A stretch of 64,000 bases of DNA from Brachybacterium fresconis (lineage in GTDB: Bacteria > Actinomycetota > Actinomycetes > Actinomycetales > Dermabacteraceae): positions 3,658,001 through 3,722,000 of the forward strand of contig NZ_JAGIOC010000001.1 in assembly GCF_017876515.1 (NCBI RefSeq). Direction: 5' to 3'. Below, in pieces: positions 51,694 to 60,489 of the stretch. How positions within the stretch are numbered: the stretch's first letter is position 1; each line of letters begins with the position of its first letter. The translations under genes were made by a program, and so were the position numbers. The notes under the pieces were generated by a model, which was not told the origin of the DNA, searched no databases, and saw nothing but the letters and a program-made list of their open reading frames with translations.

Positions 51694-52693
51694 CCTTTGC
51701 GGGGTGGGGACGGGAGGCGAAGAGGTTCAGCCCGAGCGCGCGGGAGAGGTGGGCGCAGGCCCGTTGGCCGCGCACGCTGTTCCCGGCCCGATCCAGGGGA
51801 GGGGAGAAGGCGCCGAGCGCCCCCTTGCCGGGAGCGATCGCGACGATGCCGCCGGAGACCCCGGACTTGGCGGGCAGGCCGATCTCGAACAGCCATTCCC
51901 CGGACAGCTCGTACATGCCGCAGGCGGCGAGGACCGACAGGGTGTCGCGGCAGACCTCGGGGGAGACGACCCGCTCCCCGGTCACGGGGTTGATGCCCCC
52001 GTCGGCGAGGGTGGCACCCATGACGGCGAGGTCATCGGCCGTCACCAGCAGCGAGCACTGGCGGGTGTAGAGGTCGACCATCTCCGCCGGATCGGCGTGC
52101 AGACGGTCGTAGGAGGTCAGCAGGTCCGCGATCCCCTGATTACGATGGTTCGAGGCGGACTCGGAATCGAGCACCCGAGTGTCGAGCTCGAGGGAGCGCC
52201 CGGCGAAGCGGCTGAGCCCCTCGTGCAGCGTCCACCACTTCTCCTCGGCGGTGGCGCCCGGCACCAGCGCCGTGGTGGCGATGGCGCCGGCGTTGACCAT
52301 CGGGTTCATGGGGTTGCCGTCGTTCAGCTCGAGCGCGATGACGGAGTTGAACGGCAGCCCGGTGTTGTTCACCCCGACCACCCGATGGACCTCCTGGTGC
52401 CCGATCGCCTCGCACACCAGCGCGAGGACGAAGGCCTTGGAGATCGACTGGATCGTGAAGAGGGCGGCGGTGTCCCCGACCCGGTGCCCGGTGCCGTCGA
52501 CCTCGGTCAGGGACAGGCCGAACAGAGCGGGGTCGGCTTCGGCCAGGGCGGGGATGTAATCGGCGACCTCACCCGTGGTGACCTCGGCGCATCGTGCGTA
52601 CGCCTCGTGGAGCAGTCGGGCGATCTGCGACTCGGAGGGAAGAGAGCCGGTCAGTGCTTCCTGGGGGACGTCCTGGACATCGGTTTCGAACAC
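51677..52693 (-). CDS. glsA: Glutaminase A
   Basis: This 338-residue serine-dependent enzyme deamidates glutamine to glutamate and ammonia. The beta-lactamase-like SxxK dyad is in FTIQSISKAF near residue 84; other family blocks are GNPMNPMVNAGAIA, ESASNHRNQGIADLL, YTRQCSLLVTADDLAVMGATLADGG and LPAKSGVSGGI. The start is a GTG at 52693 with CGGAG close by. It shares its transcript with the DHA2 transporter. In acid-stressed bacteria such pairs help ammonia production, but the partner here is not an antiporter of that kind. Confidence 0.93.
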   Translation of the reverse strand: MFETDVQDVPQEALTGSLPSESQIARLLHEAYARCAEVTTGEVADYIPALAEADPALFGLSLTEVDGTGHRVGDTAALFTIQSISKAFVLALVCEAIGHQEVHRVVGVNNTGLPFNSVIALELNDGNPMNPMVNAGAIATTALVPGATAEEKWWTLHEGLSRFAGRSLELDTRVLDSESASNHRNQGIADLLTSYDRLHADPAEMVDLYTRQCSLLVTADDLAVMGATLADGGINPVTGERVVSPEVCRDTLSVLAACGMYELSGEWLFEIGLPAKSGVSGGIVAIAPGKGALGAFSPPLDRAGNSVRGQRACAHLSRALGLNLFASRPHPAKDAEHA

Positions 52694-52747
52694 TCCGGAA
52701 CGTTACATCGAGCCCGTCGGACCCGCCAGTGCCGTAGGTCCCACGGT

Positions 52748-53842
52748 TCACCGGTTGAAGGGATCATCCGGGCGGATCTGCCAGCTGAAGCCGCGCTCGT
52801 ACAGCATCGATCCGGATTCGTCGGGGGCGAGCACCAGGTCCTGGCCCTCCCCGGTCACGTGCAGCGTCCCGTCCTCCCGCTCGACGAGGTCGAGGGTGAG
52901 CGAGCGCGTCTCCTGCTGGAGGTACTCCTGGATGTCCTGGCCCTCCTCACGCAGCGGGTGCAGTTCGAGCCGGACGGTGCCCTCCCCGGTGCGCTGGTAG
53001 GTCCCCGTCACCAGCTCGCCGTCCGCTCGGCGCAGCTGCACGGGGGAGGTGCCGCCGGAGACCGTGTCGCCGAAGGCGATCGCGCTCCACCGGGTGTCCT
53101 CGGCGAGCTGCGCGGCCGGGTCCGCGGTGTCCTCCTGCACGGCCCACACGCCGGCCGGGACCGACTCGTCGGTGCTGCGCGGGGGATACATCTGGGCGAC
53201 GGCCCACAGGGTCACCGCCGCCACGACGACGGCGAGGAGGGGGCCGAGGATGGTCATCACCCGGTCGGCCGGGCGCCAGGGGATCAGGGTGGGGACCGGG
53301 CCGCGGCGGATCTCGCCGCGGCCGAGGAACGCCCGGGCCAGCCGCGGCATCCAGGGGATCAGCACGATCAGCGCGAGGATCAGGTAGATCAGCGACGGGG
53401 TCTTGACCATCACGTCGTAGCCGATGTTCAGCACCAGCACCAACGACATGGAGGCAGCGCCGATCGCCGCGCCGAGCGGCACCGTGCGCCGCCACAGCAG
53501 CGCCAGGCCCGCCCCGAACTCCGCCAGACCCCCGAGGAACTGGAACAGCGGGGAGAAGGCGACCATCCGCCACAGCAGTCCCATCGGGCTCATCTCGCCC
53601 TGGGTGATCAGCGCGTCGCCGGGACCGGAGAGCCCGAACTGACCCAGCACCAGCTTCGCCCCGCCGTAATACATCAGCACCAGCGCCAGCACCAGGCGCA
53701 CGCCCCCATGCGCCCACCAGGCGAGCGTCACCGCGGCGAGCCGGCCGATCCGCTTCTCGACGGCGTAGGAGTCCGTTTCAGGGGCCTCAGGAGCATCGGT
53801 GGCGGGGCTGTCGGTGGCGGGAGGGGCCTCGGAACCAGTCAT
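52748..53842 (-). CDS. DoxX-like membrane protein with soluble C-terminal domain
   Basis: This 364-residue protein has a Pro/Thr/Ala-rich N terminus, four membrane segments in DoxX arrangement (GGVRLVLALVLMYYGGAKLVLGQFG; LFQFLGGLAEFGAGLALLW; then two more), a further helix near residue 205 and an exported C-terminal domain of about 140 residues. The latter (STDESVPAGVWAVQEDTADPAAQL to RGFSWQIRPDDPFNR) looks like a small beta-rich domain I cannot name. The ATG at 53842 has GGAG just upstream. DoxX-type proteins often take part in redox homeostasis; no partner is adjacent. Confidence 0.65.
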   Translation of the reverse strand: MTGSEAPPATDSPATDAPEAPETDSYAVEKRIGRLAAVTLAWWAHGGVRLVLALVLMYYGGAKLVLGQFGLSGPGDALITQGEMSPMGLLWRMVAFSPLFQFLGGLAEFGAGLALLWRRTVPLGAAIGAASMSLVLVLNIGYDVMVKTPSLIYLILALIVLIPWMPRLARAFLGRGEIRRGPVPTLIPWRPADRVMTILGPLLAVVVAAVTLWAVAQMYPPRSTDESVPAGVWAVQEDTADPAAQLAEDTRWSAIAFGDTVSGGTSPVQLRRADGELVTGTYQRTGEGTVRLELHPLREEGQDIQEYLQQETRSLTLDLVEREDGTLHVTGEGQDLVLAPDESGSMLYERGFSWQIRPDDPFNR

Positions 53843-53926
53843 GCCTCCACTCCAGCGCACGAGGACGACCGGCACATCCGCCCTCCAGCGCCGGCGATCT
53901 CCGACTTTCGTCAGAGCGGCCGTTCC

Positions 53927-55399
53927 TCAGAGCATCGCGTGCTCGCGCACCCAGGCCGCTTCGGAGACCAGGGGACGACCCGGCACCAACTCCTCGCCGT
54001 CGACGAACCCTTCCTCGCGGTCGCGCAGCGCATCCACCAGCAGCGCGCGGTGGCGGGCGAGCTCGGCCTCGTGGGCCGGGTCGCCGGCGAGGTCGTGCAG
54101 CTCCTGCGGATCGTCCTCGAGGTCGAACAGCTGCTCGTGGCCGTCCCCGGAGAACCACAGGTACTTGTGCCGCTGCGAGCGGATCCATTGCATCGAGTGG
54201 CGGCCCAGCGAGCTGATCAGGTGCTCGCCGTGGAGGTGCTCGCGCCCCGCCGCGCCGGCGGTGGCCGGACGCAGGCTCTGTCCGTCCACGCCGTCCGGCA
54301 CCTCGACGCCGGCCAGGTCCAGCAGCGTCGGCATCACGTCGCGCAGCTCGGTGATCGTCCCCACCTCGCCGGGGGCGCCCCAGCCCTCGCGCAGCCGCGG
54401 CGGCACGTGCAGCACCAGGGGGATGCGGGCGGATCCCTCGTAGCCCACCGACTTCCGGTACATGTCGTGGTCGCCCATCATGTCGCCGTGGTCGGAGACG
54501 AACACGATCACCGTGTCCTGGGTCAGATCGTGGTCCGACAGCGTCTCGCGCAGCCGGTTCAGCTGCAGGTCGATGAACTCGATCGAGCCGTAGTACCCGG
54601 CCCGCACCTGCTGGTGCGTCGACTCCTTCTGCGCCCCGAACTCGGCCTCGGAGCCGTGGTCGCGGCGGTGCTCGTCGAAGCGGGAGACCCAGTCCCCGAG
54701 CGGCCTGGGCGGGATCTCGCGGCCGCGGTACTTCTTCCACAGCCAGGCCGGCGGGTCGAAGGGTGCGTGCGGGCGGTGGAAGGACATGTACAGGAAGAAC
54801 GGGCGGGAGGGGTCGCGGCGCTCGAGGAAGCGGAAGGACTCATCGGCCACCCACCGCGTGGGGTGCAGCCGCTCCTCGCGCTCCCAGGGCCGCGCGGTCA
54901 TCGCGTTGCAGCCGATCCCGGTCTCTTGGTAGTCGGCCCGCGGGTCCCCGGTCTCCCGCCGCAGGAACTCGACGTAGTCGTCGATCGCGGCCGACGGGCC
55001 CCGGCTCAGCCGCCGGGAGGTGTGCAGGAAGCCGTCGTGCAGCAGCACCTCGTCGAAGCCGCAGCGGGCCCGGTCGGGGAAGACGTGCATCTTGCCGACG
55101 CCGTAGGTCTGGTAGCCGGCCGCTCCGAGCGTGGACTGGAGCGTGACGGGGTAGGCGTCGGGGAAGGAGATGCCCTCCCGGTACCCGTAGCGCCCGTGCC
55201 TCTCCTGCGACATCCCGGTGAACAGGGCCACCCGGGCGGGCACGCAGGTGGGGGTCGCCGTGTAGGCGCGGGTGAAGCGGTAGCCGCCGCGCGCGAGGTC
55301 GTCGAGGTTCGGGGTGTCGATGTGCTCGTTGCCGGCGACGCCCATGGCGTCGGCCCGCATCTCGTCGACGCAGACCAGGATGATGTTCGGTCGGCTCAT
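53927..55399 (-). CDS. Sulfatase (alkaline phosphatase superfamily, Cys-type)
   Basis: This 490-residue sulfatase carries the maturation motif C-V-P-A-R at residues 52-56 (TPTCVPARVALFTG), whose cysteine is converted to formylglycine. Metal-site segments are IILVCVDEMRADAMG at the N terminus and FVSDHGDMMGDHDMYRKSVGYEGSARIPLVL in the middle. No signal peptide is visible, so action is cytoplasmic. The ATG at 55399 is preferred to the longer open frame upstream. No formylglycine-generating enzyme lies in the window. Choline- or glycan-sulfate is possible; substrate is not deducible. Confidence 0.9.
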   Translation of the reverse strand: MSRPNIILVCVDEMRADAMGVAGNEHIDTPNLDDLARGGYRFTRAYTATPTCVPARVALFTGMSQERHGRYGYREGISFPDAYPVTLQSTLGAAGYQTYGVGKMHVFPDRARCGFDEVLLHDGFLHTSRRLSRGPSAAIDDYVEFLRRETGDPRADYQETGIGCNAMTARPWEREERLHPTRWVADESFRFLERRDPSRPFFLYMSFHRPHAPFDPPAWLWKKYRGREIPPRPLGDWVSRFDEHRRDHGSEAEFGAQKESTHQQVRAGYYGSIEFIDLQLNRLRETLSDHDLTQDTVIVFVSDHGDMMGDHDMYRKSVGYEGSARIPLVLHVPPRLREGWGAPGEVGTITELRDVMPTLLDLAGVEVPDGVDGQSLRPATAGAAGREHLHGEHLISSLGRHSMQWIRSQRHKYLWFSGDGHEQLFDLEDDPQELHDLAGDPAHEAELARHRALLVDALRDREEGFVDGEELVPGRPLVSEAAWVREHAML

Positions 55400-55469
55400 G
55401 TCGGGCCCTTCGATCGCGATGTGCGAAGGCCCGGGACGCACGCGGCGGCCCGGGCCTTCGAGGGGAGGA

Positions 55470-56585
55470 TCAGCCCTGGTTGCCGGATCCCGGATGCGCC
55501 CACGGCGGGGTGTTGTCCGCCGACCGCTGGGCCTCCCGCTGCGCGTCGCGGCTGCGATGCTCGGCCTCGGCGCGCTTGCGCTCCGCACGCTCCTGCTCCT
55601 GCTCGCGCAGCTGCTCGGCGGAGATGCGGGCTTCGTCGGCCTCGCCGTCCTTGTCCGCCTCGTGCGCGGCCTGCGCCTGCAGCATGGCGGTGCGGATCTC
55701 CTCGCCCATGCTGGAGACGGAGCCGGGGTTCGAGGGCAGGTACAGCACGTTGGACCGGCCGTTGCGGGCCACGTCCTGCATGGTGTCGAAGTACTGCGTC
55801 ATCAGCAGCAGCTGCTCGGCGGTGTTCTCGATGCCGACCTTGCGCAGCATCTCGTACTGCTCCGCGATGCCCAGGGCGATCGCCTTGCGCTGCGCGGCGA
55901 CGCCCTCACCCTGGAGGCGCTTGGACTCGGCCTCCGCCTCGGCCTGGGTGACGCGCTTGATCTTGTCGGCCTCGGCCAGGGACTGCGCCGCGACGCGGTC
56001 GCGCTGGGCGGCGTTGATGGAGTTCATCGAATCGCGCACCCGCGAGTCCGGGGAGATGTCCTGGACCAGGGTGTTGATGATGCTGAAGCCGAAGTCCGCC
56101 ATCCGGGTGGAGAGCGTCTGCTCGACGCTGTAGGCGATGTCGTCCTTGGACTCGAAGGCCTGATCGAGCTCGAGGCCGGACAGGGCCGAGCGCACGGTGT
56201 CGAACACGTAGGAGCGGATCTGCGCCTCAGGGTTCGACAGCTTGTAGTACGCGTCGACGACCATCTCCTCCTTGATCACGTACTGCACCGCCACCGGGAC
56301 GGTCACGAACACGTTGTCCTTCGTCTTGGACTCGATGTTGACCTCGAGCTGCTGGACGCGCAATGAGATCGGCCGGGTGGTGTTGTCGATGAACGGTGCC
56401 TTGAAGTTCAGGCCGGCCTGCGCGACGCGGCGGAACTTGCCGAACCTCTCGACGATCACCGCCTCGCGGGAGTGGACCGTGAACATCAGCGATGTGCGCA
56501 GACCGCCGAACAGCAGTGCTCCCAGGACGATCAGCACGACGATGACGACGACGGCGATGATCAGGAAGATGACGACGCCTTCCAT
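55470..56585 (-). CDS. SPFH/stomatin-like membrane protein
   Basis: This 371-residue protein has one N-terminal membrane helix (VVIFLIIAVVVIVVLIVLGALL), then the SPFH domain (SREAVIVERFGKFRRVAQAGLNFKAPF to VQDISPDSRVRDSMN), a long alanine/glutamate-rich coiled coil (AQSLAEADKIKRVTQAEAEAESKRL) and a charged Glu/Arg/Ala tail ending HPGSGNQG. It fits the stomatin/QmcA group that forms oligomeric membrane scaffolds. The ATG at 56585 is favoured by AAAGGGG upstream. No NfeD partner gene is adjacent. Confidence 0.88.
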   Translation of the reverse strand: MEGVVIFLIIAVVVIVVLIVLGALLFGGLRTSLMFTVHSREAVIVERFGKFRRVAQAGLNFKAPFIDNTTRPISLRVQQLEVNIESKTKDNVFVTVPVAVQYVIKEEMVVDAYYKLSNPEAQIRSYVFDTVRSALSGLELDQAFESKDDIAYSVEQTLSTRMADFGFSIINTLVQDISPDSRVRDSMNSINAAQRDRVAAQSLAEADKIKRVTQAEAEAESKRLQGEGVAAQRKAIALGIAEQYEMLRKVGIENTAEQLLLMTQYFDTMQDVARNGRSNVLYLPSNPGSVSSMGEEIRTAMLQAQAAHEADKDGEADEARISAEQLREQEQERAERKRAEAEHRSRDAQREAQRSADNTPPWAHPGSGNQG

Positions 56586-56651
56586 GAGGACCCCTTTCAG
56601 ATGGTCAGGTCTTGTGAGCCACGCTACCAAGCCCGGCGGTGGATCCGTGGA

Positions 56652-57140
56652 TCAGCGCAGGCCCAGCTCCGACTCGATCCGGCCGGCGATCCGGGCCGGA
56701 GGCACCGGCGGGGCCCACCGGCGCAGCACCCGGCCGTCGGGCGCGATGAGGAACTTGGTGAAGTTCCACGCGATGCGCCCGCCCATCACCCCGGCCTTCT
56801 GCTCGCGCAGCCACCGCCACAGCGGGAGAGCGTCCTCGCCGTTGACGTCGCTCTTGGCGAACAGCGGGAAGGTGATGTCGTAGGTGGCGGCGCAGGCGTC
56901 GCGGGTCTCCTGGTCGCTGCCGGGATCCTGATGGAACTGGTCCGAGGGGAAGCCCAGCACCGTGAATCGCTGCCCGCCGAAGCGGTCCTGGAGGGCCTGC
57001 AGCCCGCGGAACTGCGGCGTGAACGCGCACTGGGTCGCGGTGTTGACGACCAGCACGAGCTGCCCGCGGTAGGCGCTCAGCTCCTGGCGCTCCCCGTCGA
57101 TGGTCGTGGCGTGGAAGTCGTGGAAGGTGGTGGCGTCCAT
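56652..57140 (-). CDS. Glutathione peroxidase-family thiol peroxidase
   Basis: This 162-residue enzyme reduces peroxides. The peroxidatic cysteine is in VVNTATQCAFTPQFRGLQAL near residue 37 (Cys, not selenocysteine), with the conserved Gln segment VLGFPSDQFHQDPGSD and Trp-Asn in IAWNFTKFLI completing the catalytic tetrad. Bacterial members usually run on thioredoxin or mycothiol-type thiols rather than glutathione. The start at 57140 gives the standard length. It lies between the SPFH gene and a PfkB kinase on the same strand. Confidence 0.92.
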   Translation of the reverse strand: MDATTFHDFHATTIDGERQELSAYRGQLVLVVNTATQCAFTPQFRGLQALQDRFGGQRFTVLGFPSDQFHQDPGSDQETRDACAATYDITFPLFAKSDVNGEDALPLWRWLREQKAGVMGGRIAWNFTKFLIAPDGRVLRRWAPPVPPARIAGRIESELGLR

Positions 57141-57217
57141 GCTCTGCGTCCTCTCGCCGACCCTGTCAGCGTAGGAGGGCCGGCTGAAGGCTGACTGGTC
57201 GCCGCCTCCATGCCTGC

Positions 57218-58129
57218 TCACGCCAGGAAGGCATCCACCTCGGCGCGGGTGGGTGCGCTCTCGGGGCCCTTGCGCGTCACGGCGATCGCGGCGGCGGCGT
57301 TGGCCCGCGTGGCCGCCGACTCCCAGTCCGCGCCGAGCGCCCGCTCGGCCAGCAGCACGCCGGTGTGGGTGTCGCCGGCGCCGTTGGTGTCCACGGCCCG
57401 CTGCGGGAAGGCGGGGATCTCGGTGCCGCGGCCGTGGTGGAACACGATGCAGCCGCGCTCCCCGTCGCGCACGATGACCGCGGCGTGGCTGCCGATGCGG
57501 CGCCGCAGCGCCTCCGGAGTGTCCTCGGGGGCGTCCAGCCCGGTCAGGGCGCGCGCCTCGTCGGCGTTCGAGGTCCACACGGTGGTGCGCTCGAGCACCC
57601 GGTCCTGCACCTCGCGGTCGAAGGAGGCGAAGGGCTCACCGGGGTCGAGCACCACCTCGACGCCGTCGGGCAGGGTCTCCAGGAACTCCAGCAGCGGCTC
57701 GCGGGTGGGGTCGAACAGGCTGTAGCCGGAGACGCACAGAAGGTCGCCCGGTTCCGGGGCGAGAGTCGCGAGGGAAGCGGCGGTGATCTCGCGCTCGGCG
57801 CCGTAGATCGTCACGAAGCTGCGCTGCGCGGACGGCTCGACGAACACGAGGCAGGACCCGGTGTCGGAGTCCGGACGCGGCGCAGCGGAGACGGCGACCC
57901 CGTCGGCCGCGAGCACCGAGCGCACCAGGTCTCCGTTCGGGCCGGTGCCGTGCGCGCCGCCGTGGACGGCGCGGGCCCCGGTGCGGGCGGCGGCGACCAG
58001 GATCGTGGCCGCCCCGCCGGCGTAGCGGGTCTCGCTGGTGGCATTGGTGTTCCCTCCCGGAGGCGGCAGGGCGGGCACCTCGACCACGACGTCGACGAGC
58101 GCCTGGGCGGTGTGGAGCACGCGGGACAT
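57218..58129 (-). CDS. PfkB-family carbohydrate kinase
   Basis: This 303-residue kinase has the PfkB N-terminal block GGNTNATSETRYAGGAATILVAAARTGARAV and the C-terminal VDTNGAGDTHTGVLLAE, where the Asp of GAGD is the catalytic base. The TSNADEARALTG segment is the usual mid-protein motif. The first motif reads GGAA rather than GGKGAN, unlike ribokinase, so fructose, tagatose or a nucleoside could be the substrate. No sugar transporter adjoins it. Confidence 0.85.
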   Translation of the reverse strand: MSRVLHTAQALVDVVVEVPALPPPGGNTNATSETRYAGGAATILVAAARTGARAVHGGAHGTGPNGDLVRSVLAADGVAVSAAPRPDSDTGSCLVFVEPSAQRSFVTIYGAEREITAASLATLAPEPGDLLCVSGYSLFDPTREPLLEFLETLPDGVEVVLDPGEPFASFDREVQDRVLERTTVWTSNADEARALTGLDAPEDTPEALRRRIGSHAAVIVRDGERGCIVFHHGRGTEIPAFPQRAVDTNGAGDTHTGVLLAERALGADWESAATRANAAAAIAVTRKGPESAPTRAEVDAFLA

Positions 58130-58157
58130 GGCTCAGAGTCTAGGCGTCGAGATGGGA

Positions 58158-58191
58158 GCATCATGATGCATTGACCGGTGCATCATGATGC
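58158..58191. promoter_or_regulatory. Twin palindromic operators GCATCATGATGC
   Basis: The perfect 12-bp palindrome GCATCATGATGC occurs at 58158-58169 and 58180-58191, with starts 22 bp apart (about two helical turns). It sits directly before the VapB-like frame, as expected for the operator of a toxin-antitoxin module. The second copy nearly reaches the start codon. Confidence 0.75.
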
Positions 58192-58205
58192 ACCTACCAC
58201 GAGGA

Positions 58206-58484
58206 ATGAGTATTCGAACGACGGTCACGCTGGGGGACGACGTGCACGCGGAGATGGAACGGCTCCGGCGGGACGAGGACCTGCGCCCCAGCGAGGCGCT
58301 CGATCTCCTCGCCCGGCGGGGGATGACGCAGCCCCGTCCGCATCGGGTCGATATCACCGGGAACCTGGTCCCGGATGCGCAGATCGCAGCTCAGGCGATC
58401 GAGCTGGGCGTCGCCGTCGCCTCTGTCGACTCGGATTTCGCCCGCTTCCCCGAGATCCGCTGGGTCAATCCGCTGCACCCGTGA
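58206..58484 (+). pseudogene. VapB-VapC chimera (remnant of a toxin-antitoxin module)
   Basis: The 92-residue frame begins like a VapB ribbon-helix-helix antitoxin (MSIRTTVTLGDDVHAEMERLRRDEDLRPSEALDLLARRGM) and ends like the last 40 residues of a VapC PIN-domain toxin (NLVPDAQIAAQAIELG, then SVDSDFARFPEIRWVNPL). The toxin's N-terminal catalytic acids and most of its body are missing, so an in-frame deletion must have joined the two genes. The DNA-binding half and the twin operators remain, so the product may still bind its promoter. The exact start is unclear (GAGGA touches the ATG at 58206; ATGs at 58185 and 58188 are in frame). Confidence 0.7.
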
Positions 58485-58536
58485 GCGGGGGCGTCGGGAG
58501 TGGACTTCAGGGCCCTCCGACCCCGACGATGCTCCT

Positions 58537-60471
58537 ATGAGTTCAGTGCGCGCCCGGTCCCGCCGAGGCCCCGTCATCGTCATCGTCGCCCTCGTCGCGA
58601 TCGCGGCACTCGTGGTCGGCGTCCTGATGTGGCGGGACCGCTTCGGCGACGGAGCGGAGGAGGCCGAGGCGCTCGCCGAGGCGGTGGCCACCGGGGACTT
58701 CGCCGAGGTGCCGCTGGTGGACCGCTCCGCCGAGGAGGCGGCGACGGAGCGCGAGCGGGTGCTGGGGCAGATGCTCGAGGCGACGGGGGAGCCGCCGCAG
58801 GTGGAGCTGGCCGATGCCGGCGGCGTCGAGGACGGGGTGCGCACCGCCACCCTGGAATGGACCTGGACCCTCCCGCACGAGGCAGGGACCTGGAGCTACA
58901 CCACGCAGGCGACGCTGCAGCGCACCGAGGAGGGGTGGGCGGCGCAGCTCGACCCCGCCGTGCTCGGCCCCGATCTCGCCGCCGGCGAGCACATGGAGGT
59001 TGAGGCGGTCCAGCCGCAGCTGGGCAGCGTCGTCGGCCGTGACGGCACGGCGCTGTACGGCCCGCACGCCGTGCGCGTGCTCGGCCTCGACAAGACCCAG
59101 CTCGAGGAGGACAGCCAGGAGGACGCGGCCCGCGAGCTCGCCGGGCTCCTCGGCATCGACGCGGACCGCTACGTGCAGACCGTCGCCGGCTACGGCCCCG
59201 AAGCCTTCGTCCCGGCGCTGACAGTCCGCGAGGACGACCTCGGGGACTACCCGCTCGAGCAGGCCGGGGACATCACCGGCTACCGCGCGATGGAGCAGAC
59301 GCAGCCTCTCGCTGTCGAACGCGGCTACGCCCCCGGGGTGCTCGGGTCCCTGCGCGAGGCCTCGCAGGAGGATATCGAGGGATCCGACGGCGAGATCGCG
59401 GCCGGGGACCTGGTCGCCACCGGCGGCGTCGTCGCCGCGCGGCGGGACGCGCTGGTCGGCCAGAAGGGCGTGGTCGTCCGGGCGGTCGACGACGAGGAAG
59501 GGACCCGGCGCGAGCTGCACCGGGTGGAGGCGACCGACGGCAGCGACGTGCAGATCACCCTCGACCGCCAGATGCAGCGCCTGGCCACCGAGGCGGTCGC
59601 CGACCAGGACTCCCCGAGCGCGGTGATCGCCCTGCAGCCCTCCACGGGGGACGTGCTCGCCGCAGGCCTCGGACCGACGGGGCAGTCCTACCCGGTCGGG
59701 CTCGTCGGCCGGTACGCCCCCGGCTCGACCTTCAAGGCTGTGACCTCCCTGGCCCTGCTGCGCGAGGGCCTCACCCCGGACACCACCGTGCAGTGCCCCG
59801 AGACGGCGACCGTCGAGGGAGTCACCTTCAAGAACGCCGACTCGCTGGATCCGAGCCTGTTCGGGCCGATGCCGCTGCGCGACGCGATCGCGCATTCCTG
59901 CAACACCGCGATGCTGCTCCAGCATGATGTCGTCTCCCAGCCTGCGCTCGCCGAGGCCGCGACCACCTTGGGCAGCGGCCAGGAGGCTCCGGAGGGGCTG
60001 GACGCGTTCATGGGCTCGGTGCCCCCAGAGGACGAGGGCGCCCAGCACGCCGCGGCGCTGATGGGGCAGGGCCGCGTGCAGGCCTCACCGCTGTCCATGG
60101 CCGTCGTGCTCGCGAGCATCCAGCAGGGCCACACCGTCCACCCCCGGATCCTCGCCGACGACGAGTCCGGTCCGGTCGAGGTGGATCAGCCGCTGACCGA
60201 GGAGGAGACCACCCAGCTGCAGGGCCTGCTGCGCGGCGTCGTCACCCGGGGCAGCCTCGACGACTTCGCCGACATGCCGGGCGAGCCGGTGATCGGCAAG
60301 ACCGGCACCGCCGAGTGGACCGATGAGAACGGCGAGCTGAAGCTGCACTCCTGGGTGATGGTCGCCCAGGGGGACCTGGTCGTGGTCGCCTTCGTCGAGG
60401 ACGGCAGCTACGGCTCGACGACCGCCGGGCCGATCGCCCGCGAGGTGCTCGAGGGCGCCCACGGCGGGTGA
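58537..60471 (+). CDS. Class B penicillin-binding protein (transpeptidase)
   Basis: This 644-residue protein cross-links peptidoglycan outside the membrane. A single N-terminal anchor (VIVIVALVAIAALVVGVLMW) is followed by an NTF2-like MecA_N-type domain (residues about 40-155), a dimerisation domain and the transpeptidase. The active-site motifs are STFK near residue 397 (PGSTFKAVTSL), SCN near 455 (AHSCNTAML) and KTGTAEW near 588. The start is the ATG at 58537; the longer frame crosses the chimera gene. It looks like an actinobacterial PbpA-type enzyme without PASTA domains. Confidence 0.92.
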   Translation: MSSVRARSRRGPVIVIVALVAIAALVVGVLMWRDRFGDGAEEAEALAEAVATGDFAEVPLVDRSAEEAATERERVLGQMLEATGEPPQVELADAGGVEDGVRTATLEWTWTLPHEAGTWSYTTQATLQRTEEGWAAQLDPAVLGPDLAAGEHMEVEAVQPQLGSVVGRDGTALYGPHAVRVLGLDKTQLEEDSQEDAARELAGLLGIDADRYVQTVAGYGPEAFVPALTVREDDLGDYPLEQAGDITGYRAMEQTQPLAVERGYAPGVLGSLREASQEDIEGSDGEIAAGDLVATGGVVAARRDALVGQKGVVVRAVDDEEGTRRELHRVEATDGSDVQITLDRQMQRLATEAVADQDSPSAVIALQPSTGDVLAAGLGPTGQSYPVGLVGRYAPGSTFKAVTSLALLREGLTPDTTVQCPETATVEGVTFKNADSLDPSLFGPMPLRDAIAHSCNTAMLLQHDVVSQPALAEAATTLGSGQEAPEGLDAFMGSVPPEDEGAQHAAALMGQGRVQASPLSMAVVLASIQQGHTVHPRILADDESGPVEVDQPLTEEETTQLQGLLRGVVTRGSLDDFADMPGEPVIGKTGTAEWTDENGELKLHSWVMVAQGDLVVVAFVEDGSYGSTTAGPIAREVLEGAHGG

Positions 60472-60489
60472 TTCCGCGGGGCGGCCGGA

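Noticed and set aside
51506..55951. A 1,481-codon open frame on the plus strand
   Set aside because: It runs antisense through four well-supported genes (DHA2 transporter, glutaminase, DoxX-like, sulfatase) and shows no family motif.
58485..58536. Separate VapC gene downstream of the VapB-like frame
   Set aside because: The PIN C-terminal segment is fused in the same frame and the next gene is a penicillin-binding protein; no intact toxin frame exists.
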